Source: Streptomyces sp. NK15101 (GTDB taxonomy: Bacteria; Actinomycetota; Actinomycetes; Streptomycetales; Streptomycetaceae). Taken from it: a stretch of 51,184 nucleotides of DNA. The DNA is taken from NCBI RefSeq assembly GCF_020400725.1, contig NZ_JAINVG010000054.1, forward strand, positions 1-51,184. The letters are read 5' to 3'. A program made the translations under genes and the position numbers. This document shows positions 1 to 9,100 of the stretch, piece by piece. Below the pieces are notes generated by a model, which saw only the letters and a program-made list of their open reading frames with translations, did no database searches and was not told the DNA's origin. Every line of letters starts with the position of its first letter. Within the stretch, counting starts at the first letter, position 1.

Positions 1-57
1 CTCGCGGTTCGCTACGAGGCGACCGTCCTCGTCGCGGCCGTCAACGAGTGGCTTTGA
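1..57 (+). CDS. C-terminal tail of an upstream gene, probably a transposase
   Basis: The window opens inside a reading frame that runs 18 codons to a TGA at 55-57. The last residues read RYEATVLVAAVNEWL. This resembles the C-terminal helix of IS5-type DDE transposases, where an R-Y-E/D-K/A stretch is followed by a hydrophobic helix and a tryptophan. The start and catalytic residues lie outside the window, so the family call rests on this tail and on the IS-end-like repeat at 751-768. It could be another protein ending in a similar helix. Confidence 0.5.
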   Translation, partial: LAVRYEATVLVAAVNEWL

Positions 58-139
58 GCAGCGCGTTCGAACCGACCCCGGGGGCGGTAAGGCAAAATTG
101 GCTCGTCGCGCCGGCGGACCGGATGGCAGGGTGCGACGC

Positions 140-706
140 ATGGCGCCCCAGTATCAGATTCGTGCCGACTACGACGCTCGCACGATCGTGGTCTACCAGG
201 CGTATTCGCCTGCCATCGCTGACGCGGCACTGCGGGCGGGCCACTTCGTTGCGCCGTTCTCGTTCCACCGAATGACGTGGATCAAGCCGTCGTTCATGTG
301 GCTGATGCACCGCAGCAACTGGGCCCGCAAGCCCGGCCAGGAACGTGTTCTCGCGGTGCGGATCACTCGGGAGGGCTGGGAGGAGGCCCTGTCCCAGGCC
401 GTGCTGACGACCGCCGACCCGGCGGAGGTGGCCCAGGCAGCCGTACATGTCCAGTGGGACCCGGAGCGCTCGCCGCGCGGAGCGGCACTGAACCACTACA
501 GCATCCAGGTCGGTATCGGCCGCCACCTGATCCGCACGTTCACCGACGACTGGATCGTCGGTCTCACCGACCTCACCCCCCGGATTCGCAAGGCCTCAGC
601 ACTGATACAAACCGGGCACTTCACCAAGGCACAGCGGCTGTTTCCTGCGGAGCGCGCCTACCCGATGCCCCGGACGCTGGAAGCTGTCGTTTCCCCAGGC
701 AGATGA
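140..706 (+). CDS. DUF4291 family protein
   Basis: A 188-residue protein of unknown biochemical function. It opens with a sequence typical of DUF4291: RADYDARTIVVYQAY near residues 6-20, a conserved RMTWIKPSFMWLMHR block around residues 43-58, and a WDPERSPRG block in the middle. Length matches the family. An in-frame ATG at 98 would add 14 basic residues with no family similarity, so the ATG at 140 is preferred. The gene lies between a probable transposase tail and an IS-end-like repeat at 751-768, so it may be a passenger of an insertion element or a host gene next to one. No signal peptide or membrane segment is visible. Confidence 0.82.
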   Translation: MAPQYQIRADYDARTIVVYQAYSPAIADAALRAGHFVAPFSFHRMTWIKPSFMWLMHRSNWARKPGQERVLAVRITREGWEEALSQAVLTTADPAEVAQAAVHVQWDPERSPRGAALNHYSIQVGIGRHLIRTFTDDWIVGLTDLTPRIRKASALIQTGHFTKAQRLFPAERAYPMPRTLEAVVSPGR

Positions 707-750
707 CGGCGGGCCGGTAAGGGTCCGCCTACGGCCCCCGTACTACGAGC

Positions 751-768
751 ACTTTCGATACACGGCCT
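751..768. repeat. IS-end-like inverted repeat copy
   Basis: ACTTTCGATACACGGCCT here is close to the reverse complement of the IS left end at 51086-51105, which begins AGGCCGTGTGTCGAAGGTGG. At least 15 of 18 positions agree, in opposite orientation, as expected for the right end of a related element. Confidence 0.55.
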
Positions 769-808
769 GACGAGCTCGTGCACCGCCTACCGTGCACGAG
801 CTCGTCAG
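767..808. terminator. Perfect 17-bp inverted repeat, terminator-like hairpin
   Basis: CTGACGAGCTCGTGCAC (767-783) is exactly complementary to GTGCACGAGCTCGTCAG (792-808), with an 8-base loop. It follows the DUF4291 gene and abuts the IS-end-like repeat. No T-run follows, as is common for Streptomyces terminators. It could also be a protein-binding palindrome. Confidence 0.65.
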
Positions 809-1061
809 TAGGGCGAGCGGCATGGCAGCCCCTTGCGGAATTGCTTGAACGAGCGCTTTGCGTGCCTCTGCGACAGTTGCGTGCGCGCCATATGTCGAAG
901 CGCGGGTAGGTGGTGTGATCCGGAGGGTGTCGGCTGCGGGCGAAGCCCGCTCGCCGCGGCGCGAACGGGGGCATCGGTGGGGACTCGCCGGTAGGCAGCC
1001 GGGCTCCCCGCATGGCGTGGACCATCCCGGGGATGCCCCCTGCCGCCGAACGAGGAGAAGA

Positions 1062-1285
1062 GTGCCGCCCGTGCCCACACGGCGCACGGCTGCGGTCGCC
1101 GCCCCCTGCCCGTCCGGGCAGAGCGGCACCTGCCTCTGCACCGTGGGCGGTCAGGGCGCCGTGAACGGACCTCCCCTGGGCGGCGTCCAGTCGTACAACC
1201 CCGTCTCGAACCTCTGGACGGACCTGCCCCGCTGCCGACCCCCCGCTTCGGCCTCTTCGCGACACTCCTGTCCTGGCGTGCCTGA
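1062..1285 (+). pseudogene. Remnant of a kelch-repeat protein, frameshifted
   Basis: One frame reads VPTRRTAAVAA, then CLCTVGG, then GGVQSYNPVSNLWTDLP. This is the classic kelch blade: a PTxR start, a GG pair, then YNPxxNxWTDLP. At about position 1230 the next blade start, PLPTPRFGLFATLL, is in the neighbouring frame, consistent with loss of one base, and it stops at TGA 1283-1285. A further GELLAVGGGG stretch near 1315-1350 is back in the first frame. No intact start or full set of blades is present, so this is a decayed fragment of a beta-propeller gene. Confidence 0.6.
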
Positions 1286-2468
1286 CGGCGGCTGGGGAGT
1301 GACACGGTCAAGAGGGGAACTTCTCGCAGTCGGCGGTGGTGGAAGGAAACCCGTACCGCTCGTCACGGAGGTCCGGCGCCGTGGAGGCACGGCGCTGATC
1401 AGCACCGACGGAGACCTCGACGCGGCAGCCGCCCCGGTACTCCAGCGGGCACTGGGCTGGGTCGTCGTACCGGGCGAGATCGCGTTCGTACAGAGCAGGT
1501 GGCGGTGGCGTCCCGTCATGAGGGTGATCACCGCGACACGCACGTGCCGCTCCCGCCCGTTCGCGAGGCGGCGGCCGGATCCGCGTGCGCGTCCGGGCCC
1601 GTGCGCGGATCCGGCGAGGCCGGGCGGTCCGGCAGCCGGGCGGCCCGCTCCGCTCCGTCACCGGGGCCCCGCAAGCCCCACCGTTCGCCGCCGGTCCGTA
1701 CGGCTTCGTCCAGCGGAGCAGACCGGCACATTCCCTCGGCTTGGCCCGGCGGTCCCGTACGGGTGGCCGGTCCGCCCGCCGCCAGGGCGCGGGCGGCGGC
1801 GTGCCGTTCGCCGTGCGGCCGGGACTGCGGAACGATCACGGGGACCGTGAGCGGCACGCACTCGGTCACGCGTCCTGTCGGCTCCCGCCCGGTCGTTCCG
1901 GCGCCCTGGGCCCAGCACTCGTGCCCCTCGCCACGGAACGCGCGCACGAGACCGCCGCACAGAGGCCGCACGGCCCGCGACCCGATGGCCGTACGGCCGC
2001 GACCCGATGGTCGTGCGGCCGCCTCGCCCGCGCCTCCCGTAACGCCGAATGGCGGAACACCGGTGGAAACCTTCAGCTCTCCCTGCGCGCGGTCACCGGT
2101 GAGAGCGGGGGCATTGCCGCGTGTCCGGTCTGTGACCTGGATCGGAGCCGAGTGGCGAACACCGGTACGGACGGCGACCCGAAGAAAATCCCGCGCACCA
2201 CGGTCGCGCGAGATCCGGCATCTGTCCGTCGTCTGCCCGGCATCTACCGGTGCTCGACGGCCAAGACCCGGGGTCGGCGTGGTCTCCCGGACCGGCGCAA
2301 CCCGTGCGCCGTCCCGTGCGAAGGCCGACACTCTGTCTCGGGCCCCGTCCACCGGCTGGAAGCCACCTGTTCCGGCCTCTGACCCGAACCACGCGGTTAC
2401 CGCCGCGCGCCTGGGGCAGACGAGCGGCACGGGGCGCATGTCCCCCATTCGGAGCAAGGAGACGGCTG
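1286..2468. other. About 1.2 kb without a convincing gene
   Basis: Long open frames occur on both strands, but their translations are Arg/Pro/Ala-rich and show no domain, so I treat them as GC-driven. A short stretch at about 1383-1450 (TALISTDGDLDAAAAPVLQ) resembles the start of a STAS anti-sigma antagonist domain and may be another gene scrap. The 22-bp unit CGCGACCCGATGGCCGTACGGC (1976-1997) is repeated at 1998-2019 with two mismatches. Confidence 0.55.
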
Positions 2469-2693
2469 ATGCTGATGGCACATCCCACGGTGCTGAAGAA
2501 CCTCATCGAACAGTACGAGACGCTCCTTCTGCACGCGGAGGACGGCTCCGCCGAAGCACGCCGGCGGATGGAAGACGTCACCTACACCCTGTGCGTGTCC
2601 ACCGGCACCCGCGACATCGACACCGCGCTGGCCACTGCCCGCCGTCAGCTGTCCGGCACCGACTCCGGGAGCGGTTTCGCACTCGTCGGCTGA
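2469..2693 (+). CDS. DUF5133 domain small protein
   Basis: A 74-residue acidic protein beginning MLMAHPTVLKNLIEQYETLL, with the central motif RRRMEDVTYTLCVSTGTR. The YTLCVxxGTR block and the N-terminal helix are what I know from DUF5133, a small Streptomyces family of unknown role. The start at 2469 has an AAGGAG ribosome site at 2457-2462 and matches the family's usual length. An in-frame upstream start would add about 73 low-complexity residues. The protein has no membrane segment and stands alone. Its stop codon lies inside a three-copy 14-bp tandem repeat. Confidence 0.78.
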   Translation: MLMAHPTVLKNLIEQYETLLLHAEDGSAEARRRMEDVTYTLCVSTGTRDIDTALATARRQLSGTDSGSGFALVG

Positions 2694-2729
2694 CGCAAAG
2701 CGGCTGACGGAAAGCGGTTGACGGAAAGC
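2688..2729. repeat. 14-bp tandem repeat, three copies
   Basis: GGCTGACGCAAAGC, GGCTGACGGAAAGC and GGTTGACGGAAAGC follow each other without gaps at 2688, 2702 and 2716. The first copy contains the TGA stop of the DUF5133 gene. The first two copies carry that TGA in the same relative position. Confidence 0.85.
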
Positions 2730-3047
2730 CCGTGGGCGGGCGCGCTGGGCGTCGAAGGCCGGTGGGGGGAAACGCCCGGCTCGTCCGTGGATCGCCCGGC
2801 GCCCGTACGGCCACTGCCGCCTCCCCGGGCCGAAGGGCCCGCGCACCGAGCCCTGGGTGCTGTGCGGCAGGGGGCACTCCTCACTCGGTCCCAGTGACGC
2901 GTACCCACACGGACGGCGCCGCCCGCGTCGGTGACCAGCGCAGGCAGAAGACGAGCTCGCCGATCGAACCGCCCCGAGATGCGTAAATCTCCCGATGGGG
3001 TGAACTGGTGGGAGCAACTGCACTTGCTGGAGATCACGAGGGGCGTC

Positions 3048-4217
3048 ATGCGCGACGGCAGGGGTGTGACCGTAGGAGTGCTGGGCTCCTACGGCGGCAA
3101 GAACGTGGGCGACGAGGCGATCCTCACCGCCATGCTGGACCGTGTGCAGGGCGCGCGGCCGGACGCCCGCATCGTGGTGTTCTCCCGCGACCCGGACTAC
3201 AGCCGCGGCGTCCGCCCGGACGTCGAGGTGGTCGGCTGGGAGGGCGTGACGCGGGAGCGGACCTCCGAGCACCTGCGCCGGCTCGACGTCCTCGTCCTCG
3301 GCGGCGGGGGCATCCTCTACGACACGGAAGCCCGTCGGTACCTGCGGCTGGTGCGCACCGCCCAGGCCCACGGCGTACCCGTCTTCACGTACGCCGTGGG
3401 CGCCGGCCCCCTCACCGACGAGGTCGACCGCGACTGGGTCCGCTCGACCCTCACCGACGCGGCCGCGGTGACGGTCCGCGACGAGGAGTCGAAGCTCGTC
3501 CTGGAGGAGGCCGGTCTGGAGCGTCCCATCACGGTGACCGCCGATCCCGCCCTGCTGCTGCGGCCCGGTGACAGCGGGGAGGAACTGCTGAGGGCCGAGG
3601 CCGTGCCGCGCGGGGTGCGCCTGGTGGGCATGAGCGTGCGCGAGCCGGGTCGGGCCGCCTCGCACCTCGACGAGCACGGCTACCACCAGCTCCTCGCCCA
3701 CGTCGGCGACTTCCTCGTCAACCGGCTGGACGCCCACGTCGTGTTCGTGCCCATGGAACGCGACGACATCCGGCACGCGCACGCCGTGGCCTCCCACATG
3801 GCCGACGCCGGCGCCTGCACCGTGCTGCGCGGCGCCTCACGCCCGCAACAGGTCCTCGACATCGTCAAGCAGCTGGACCTGGCCATCGGAATGCGACTGC
3901 ACTTCCTCGTCTTCGCCGCGCTGGCCGGCGTCCCCCTGCTGCCCCTGCCGTACGCGGGGAAGGTCTTCGACTTCGCCCAGCAGATCGGCGCGCCCGCCCT
4001 GCGCGGGGTGGCGAGGGAGAACGTCGGCCTGCTGCTCGCCGAGGTGGACCGGCTCTGGGACGAGCGGCCCGCACGGCTGGCCGAGACCGCCGCACGGACG
4101 GCGGCCATGCGGATGCGGGCCGACCGGACCGCCGAGCGCTTCCTGACCTATCTGGAGACCATCGCCCCGTCGCCCGTGCTGCCCGGCCCGCCGACGACCG
4201 CGGCCCCCGTCGGCTGA
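3048..4217 (+). CDS. Polysaccharide pyruvyl transferase family protein
   Basis: About 389 residues. The family (CsaB/WcaK-like, GT-B-type fold) adds ketal-pyruvate from phosphoenolpyruvate to cell-surface sugars, although many members have unknown acceptors. Visible features are the N-terminal GSYGGKNVGDEAIL loop (residues 10-23), a glycine-rich VLGGGGILYDTE segment (about 83-94), TYAVGAGPLT in the middle, and IGMRLHFLVFAALAGVPLLPLPYAGKV near the C-terminus, which is the conserved second half of the site. The ATG at 3048 has GAGGGG just upstream; an in-frame ATG at 2979 is possible. Thirty bases downstream lies an FAD oxidoreductase, probably in the same transcript, suggesting a joint role in surface or glycan modification (inference). 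Confidence 0.82.
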   Translation: MRDGRGVTVGVLGSYGGKNVGDEAILTAMLDRVQGARPDARIVVFSRDPDYSRGVRPDVEVVGWEGVTRERTSEHLRRLDVLVLGGGGILYDTEARRYLRLVRTAQAHGVPVFTYAVGAGPLTDEVDRDWVRSTLTDAAAVTVRDEESKLVLEEAGLERPITVTADPALLLRPGDSGEELLRAEAVPRGVRLVGMSVREPGRAASHLDEHGYHQLLAHVGDFLVNRLDAHVVFVPMERDDIRHAHAVASHMADAGACTVLRGASRPQQVLDIVKQLDLAIGMRLHFLVFAALAGVPLLPLPYAGKVFDFAQQIGAPALRGVARENVGLLLAEVDRLWDERPARLAETAARTAAMRMRADRTAERFLTYLETIAPSPVLPGPPTTAAPVG

Positions 4218-4247
4218 GCCCCGCCCGCCCCGGCCCCAGGAGGACCC

Positions 4248-5657
4248 GTGACCTACCTGATCGCGCCCCGCGTACCCCGGCACGTGGAGCTGCCCCCACG
4301 GCAGGCCCTGCACGGAGGCAGCACGCAGGTGCTGGTCGTCGGCGGCGGACCGGCCGGAATCGGGGCGGCCATCGGCGCCGCCAACGCGGGTGCCCAGGTC
4401 ATCCTCGTGGAGCGGTACGGGTTCCTCGGCGGCAATGCCACCGCCGCGCTCGTCATGCCGCTGATGAGTTTTCACAACGAGGTCAAGCAGGCCGTCGCGC
4501 GGGACACCGCCCGCCTGCTGCCGCCCGACCACGGCGAGGGCGAACCGGTCGTCGGAGGCGTCCTGTGGATGCTGCTCGACCAGTTGGTGCACGCCGGGGC
4601 GGCGATCCGCCCGTCGGTCGAGACCGGCTACACGGTGCCGTTCGACGCGGAGCTGTTCAAGCTGGTCGCGTACGACCTGCTGGAGAAGCACGAGGTGCGC
4701 ACCCTGCTCCACGCCTTCGCCTCCGGGGTCGCCCCGCACCCCGAGCACGCCCGTGCGGTGTTCGAGACGAAGTCGGGACCGGTCGTCATCGACGCCGACG
4801 TGATCGTCGACTGCACCGGTGACGGTGACATCGCCGCCGCGGCCGGGGCGGAGTACGAGATCGGCCGCCCCGAGGACGGCTGGACGCAGCCCATGACGCT
4901 GATGTTCCGGATGGTGCGCTTCGACCAGGAGGAGTTCGCCGGGTACGCCCGCGCCCACCCGGACCAGTGGAAGGGCGTGCACGGCCTGTGGGACCTCGTC
5001 CGCGCCGCCACCGACGCGGGCGAGCTGGACCTGCCCCGCGAGGACATCCTCTTCTTCGCCACCCCGAACGACGGCGAGGTCGCGGTCAACTCCACCCGCG
5101 TCACCGAGGTGCTGGGAACCAGCGTGTGGGACCTCACCCGCGCCGAGTTCACCGCCCACCGTCAGATGGAGCAGATCTCCCGCTTCCTGCGCAGCCGCGT
5201 GCCCGGTTTCGAGCGGTCGTACGTCGTGCAGAGCGGCGTGCAGGTCGGGGTCCGCGAAACCCGCCGGATCGCGGGCGAGTACGAGCTCACGGGCGAGGAC
5301 GTGCTGGGCGCGCGCAAGTTCGACGACGTCGTGGCCCGGGGGGCCTACCCGGTGGACATCCACAACCCGAGCGGCCGCGGCACCGTGCTGCGGAGGCTGC
5401 CGCGCGGAGAGTCGTACGACATCCCGCTGCGGTGTCTGATGCCCCGGGGCCTGGACAGGATCCTGGTCGCCGGCCGGTGCATCTCCGGCGACCACGTGGC
5501 CCACTCCTCGTACCGCGTGATGCCCATCTCGGTCGCCACCGGGCAGGCCGCCGGTGTCTGCGCGGCCCTCGCGTCCGCCCAGGGCGGCCTGCCCCGTGAC
5601 GTCCCGGTCCGTGCGGTCCAGCAGGAACTGCGGGCCCAGGGCGCCAGCCTGGGCTGA
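4248..5657 (+). CDS. FAD-dependent oxidoreductase (FAD_oxidored type)
   Basis: A 469-residue flavoprotein. The Rossmann dinucleotide motif is VLVVGGGPAGIGAAIGAA at residues 28-45, followed by an acidic ERYGFLGG end of the second strand. The C-terminal block RILVAGRCISGDHVAHSS and then ATGQAAGVCAAL is the second FAD-contacting region shared by the FAD_oxidored and GidA/succinate-dehydrogenase-like families. The GTG start at 4248 is fixed by AGGAGG at 4238-4243. No Tat or Sec signal is visible, so it is probably cytoplasmic. It follows the pyruvyl transferase gene by 30 bases. The substrate cannot be told from sequence. Confidence 0.82.
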   Translation: MTYLIAPRVPRHVELPPRQALHGGSTQVLVVGGGPAGIGAAIGAANAGAQVILVERYGFLGGNATAALVMPLMSFHNEVKQAVARDTARLLPPDHGEGEPVVGGVLWMLLDQLVHAGAAIRPSVETGYTVPFDAELFKLVAYDLLEKHEVRTLLHAFASGVAPHPEHARAVFETKSGPVVIDADVIVDCTGDGDIAAAAGAEYEIGRPEDGWTQPMTLMFRMVRFDQEEFAGYARAHPDQWKGVHGLWDLVRAATDAGELDLPREDILFFATPNDGEVAVNSTRVTEVLGTSVWDLTRAEFTAHRQMEQISRFLRSRVPGFERSYVVQSGVQVGVRETRRIAGEYELTGEDVLGARKFDDVVARGAYPVDIHNPSGRGTVLRRLPRGESYDIPLRCLMPRGLDRILVAGRCISGDHVAHSSYRVMPISVATGQAAGVCAALASAQGGLPRDVPVRAVQQELRAQGASLG

Positions 5658-6158
5658 GGCCCATCGGCGACGGCTGATCGCGAGCCATGTTTCGGTGGCC
5701 CCACGAGCCCCACGAGCCCCACGAGCCCCACGAGCCCCACTGGCCACCCGTCACCGGCACCCGGGCATGGACTCCGACCGTGTCCGTGCTCCGGGACGGG
5801 GCCACGCGCAGGTGTCGCCGGGGCGCGTCGGTTGATCCGGGGCCGGGGGCACGCCGCTTCGTGTGAGCCGACGGCAACCGATCGGGCGGGGGACCTCCTG
5901 CGGTCTGCCGAGCGACTGCCTTGAGACGCGGGAGCGGCGACTGCCCGCCGGGCGGTCCTCACCCGTGAGGCCATGCGCGATTCCCTCGTGGGGATCCGCC
6001 AAACCACGCGAACGAGTGAATCGAAGACGCATACAACTCCTTTACGTACTGGCTCATTTGTGGCTGTGCTGTGTGCGACGCGGCGAGGAGGATGTGGCTG
6101 CTTTGTGGGCCGTTGCAGTTCAAGCCGTGTGACGCGTGAAGGGTCGGGGGCGAGACCG
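5658..6158. other. 500-bp intergenic region before the RHS gene, with 9-bp tandem repeat
   Basis: No gene is supported. CCCCACGAG is repeated exactly four times at 5699-5734 and then partly to 5740. The stretch 6008-6065 is unusually AT-rich for this window and is the likeliest place for the promoter of the giant RHS gene. I do not see a confident -35/-10 pair. Confidence 0.6.
5699..5740. repeat. 9-bp tandem repeat (CCCCACGAG), 4.7 copies
   Basis: Copies at 5699, 5708, 5717 and 5726 are identical, followed by CCCCAC. The array lies in non-coding sequence just after the FAD oxidoreductase gene and is a likely site of copy-number variation. Confidence 0.9.
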
Positions 6159-9100
6159 ATGACCGGTGGGGTACGGAGACATCGCTGGGCGTACAGATTT
6201 CGGCGGGCCCCATGGGCCCGCGGCCGGGGGCCGGCGCTGCTGCTGGCCCTCGCGCTGCCGGTGTCGCTGGTCTCGGCCAGTGGCCTGACCGACTCGCCGC
6301 GCACGGCGCCGGTGGCAGCCGTCGTGCCGGCGCTCGGCGGCTGTGTGCCGGGCAAGGAGGCCGGGACCAAGAACGCGGCCGCGCGGCCGTCGACGACCTG
6401 GATCACCCCCGGCACCGGGGTGACCAAGACCGTCGCACGTGACGGCGCCGAGGTGACGCTCGCGCCCCAGGCGGTCTCCGAACCCACCGAAGTCGGCATC
6501 GAGCCGCTGGACGAGACCTCCCTGCCGGGCCTCGGCGCCGGCATGGAGAACGTCACCAAGGGGCCGGAGGGCTACCGCTTCACCCCCACTCCGCACACCT
6601 TCGAGACGGGCATCACCGTCTCCCTGCCGTACGACCCCGACGCACTGAAGAGCTCCGGGCACACCCCGGGCGACATCCGGACCTTCTACTTCGACGAGGC
6701 CGGCACCTGCTGGCGGGCCCTTGAGCGGATCTCCGTCGACGAGGACGAGCAGGTCGTCGTCTCGCGCACGGACCACTTCACCGACATGGTGAACGCCGTG
6801 GTCACCGCCCCCGAGGGCCCCGAACAGGTCTCCTCGGACCCCAACCAGATCAAGAACATCCAGGCCGCCTCCCCGGTCACCGGCGTGAACCAGATGGCGG
6901 CCCCCGCCGCCAACAACCAGGGCGACGCCCGGCTCTCGTACCCGCTCGAACTCCCCGAGGGGCGGACCGGCCTGGCGCCCTCGCTGGCGGTGGAGTACAC
7001 CTCGTCGGCCGCCGAAAGCTGGCTCGGCACCGGCTGGGACCTGTCCGTCCCGTCGATCTCCGTCGAGACCCGCTGGGGCGTGCCGCGTTACGACGCGGCA
7101 CGCGAGACCGAGACGTACCTCATGGGCGGCGATCAGCTGACGCCCCTGGCCCACCGCGGCACGCCCGGCCCCCGGAGCACCGGCGACAAGGTCTTCCACG
7201 CGCGGATCGAGGGCGGCTTCGACCGCATCGTGCGCACCGGGACCTCACCGGCCACCTACGGCTGGGAGGTCACCGACAAGTCCGGTGTGCGCTACCTGTA
7301 CGGAGGCGAGGGCGCCACGCTCGCCGACGACGCGGGCAACATCTTCTCCTGGGCCCTGCGCGAGGTCCGCGACCCGCACGGCAACACCGTGCGCTACTCC
7401 TACGCCCTGGTCCGCGACGCGGGTGTGGCGGGCGGCACCGTCGCCGGCCGCAACCTGTACGTCCAGAAGATCGCGTACACCGGGCACGGGGACACCGACG
7501 GGCCCTACACGGTGACGTTCGTCCGCGACCGGGAACGGGGCGAGGCCCGGCGGCCCGACGTGTCCATCGACGCCCGCGGCGGGTTCAAGCGGGTCACCGC
7601 CGACCTGCTGCGCCGGATCGACGTCCGCTTCCAGGACAAGCCCGTCCGCTCCTACGAACTCGCCTACACCACCGGCGCGTTCGACAAGACCCTCCTGGAG
7701 TCCATCGCCCAGCTCGGTGCGGACGGCAAGGAGTTCAACCGGCACCGGTTCGAGTACTTCGACGACATCCGCGACGCGAAGGGCGCCTACGAGGCCTTCG
7801 CCAAGGTGAACTGGACCTCGCCGGACGACGACGTCCGCAACGGCGCGGTCAACGGCGTGAAGCCGGGGGCCGGCGAGGCGGGCGCCCTGCACGGCAACAC
7901 CTCCAAGAGCGTCGGCGGCCACCTCTACGTCGGATACGGCGCCAAGCCCTCCAAGAACGGCTCCGTCGGCGTCAAGGCCGGCTACAGCAGGTCCGGAGAC
8001 GAGGGGCTCCTCTCCCTGGTCGACGTCGACGGCGACAGCCTGCCGGACAAGGTGTTCAAGCACGGCGGGGGCTTCGTCTTCCGCAAGAACCTCTCCCGGC
8101 CGGGCGGCGAGCCGAGGTTCGCCTCCACCACCACCCCACTGCGCAACCTTCCGGGCATCCTCAGCGAGTCCGCCAACTCCCTCACCGTCGGCATCGAGGG
8201 CTACCTCGGCGTGGCGGCGCAGCTCGACTACGTCGACACCGTCTCCACCACCCGGCGCTACTTCAGCGACGTCAACTCCGACGGCGTCGTGGACCTCGTC
8301 GACGGCTCGTCCGTGCGCTTCGGCCGCGTCGACGCCGACGGCGCCGTCGAGTACGGCCCCGCCTCGCGGACCCCGGTGCCGATCGGCGCCGGTCAGGTCG
8401 ACACCGACGGGCTGCTGCCCGACTACGCGGCCGAACGCGAGCGGCGCATCGACTCCTCTCCGCTGGTGGACACCCTGCGCCGGTGGACGGCGCCCTACGA
8501 CGGCACCGTCCGCGTCACCGGCACCGTCGCGCTCCGGGAGGGCGGCGAGCAGCCGGAGTTCTCCCAGCCCGACGGCGTACGCGTCGCCGTGCAGCACGAG
8601 GGCAGCGAGCTGTGGTCCCGGCGCATCGAGACCGGCGACGACACCGCGTACACCCCCCAGGGCGTCGACGCCATCGAGGTCAAGCGCGGCGAACGCCTCT
8701 ATTTCCGCGTCGGCTCCGTCTTCGACGGCGCCGGTGACGAGGTCGCCTGGGACCCCACGGTCACCTACACCGGCTTCGAGGCCACCGACGCCAACGGGCT
8801 GCCGCTGCACTCCTACACGGCGTCGAAGGACTTCACCCTGGCCGGCCGCGACGGCAGCGTCGAGGCCCCGGTCGACGGCACCCTCCGGCTGACCGGCGAC
8901 GTGACGAAGAACGCCGCGACCACCGACGACGTCACCGTCCAGATCCTCCGGGCCGGCACCCCGGTCGTCGAGAAGGCCATCGGCGCCGCCGAGACCGGCA
9001 CCTTCCCGGCCGGCGCCACGATCGACGTCACCAAGGGCCAGAAGCTCCAGTGGCGGATCCTCTCCGACTCACCGGTCGACGTCACCGCCCTGGAATGGGC

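Noticed and set aside
858..1850. A 330-codon plus-strand open frame
   Set aside because: Only the kelch and STAS-like parts look like protein; the rest is Arg/Pro-rich. The kelch consensus crosses into another frame, so it is not one gene.
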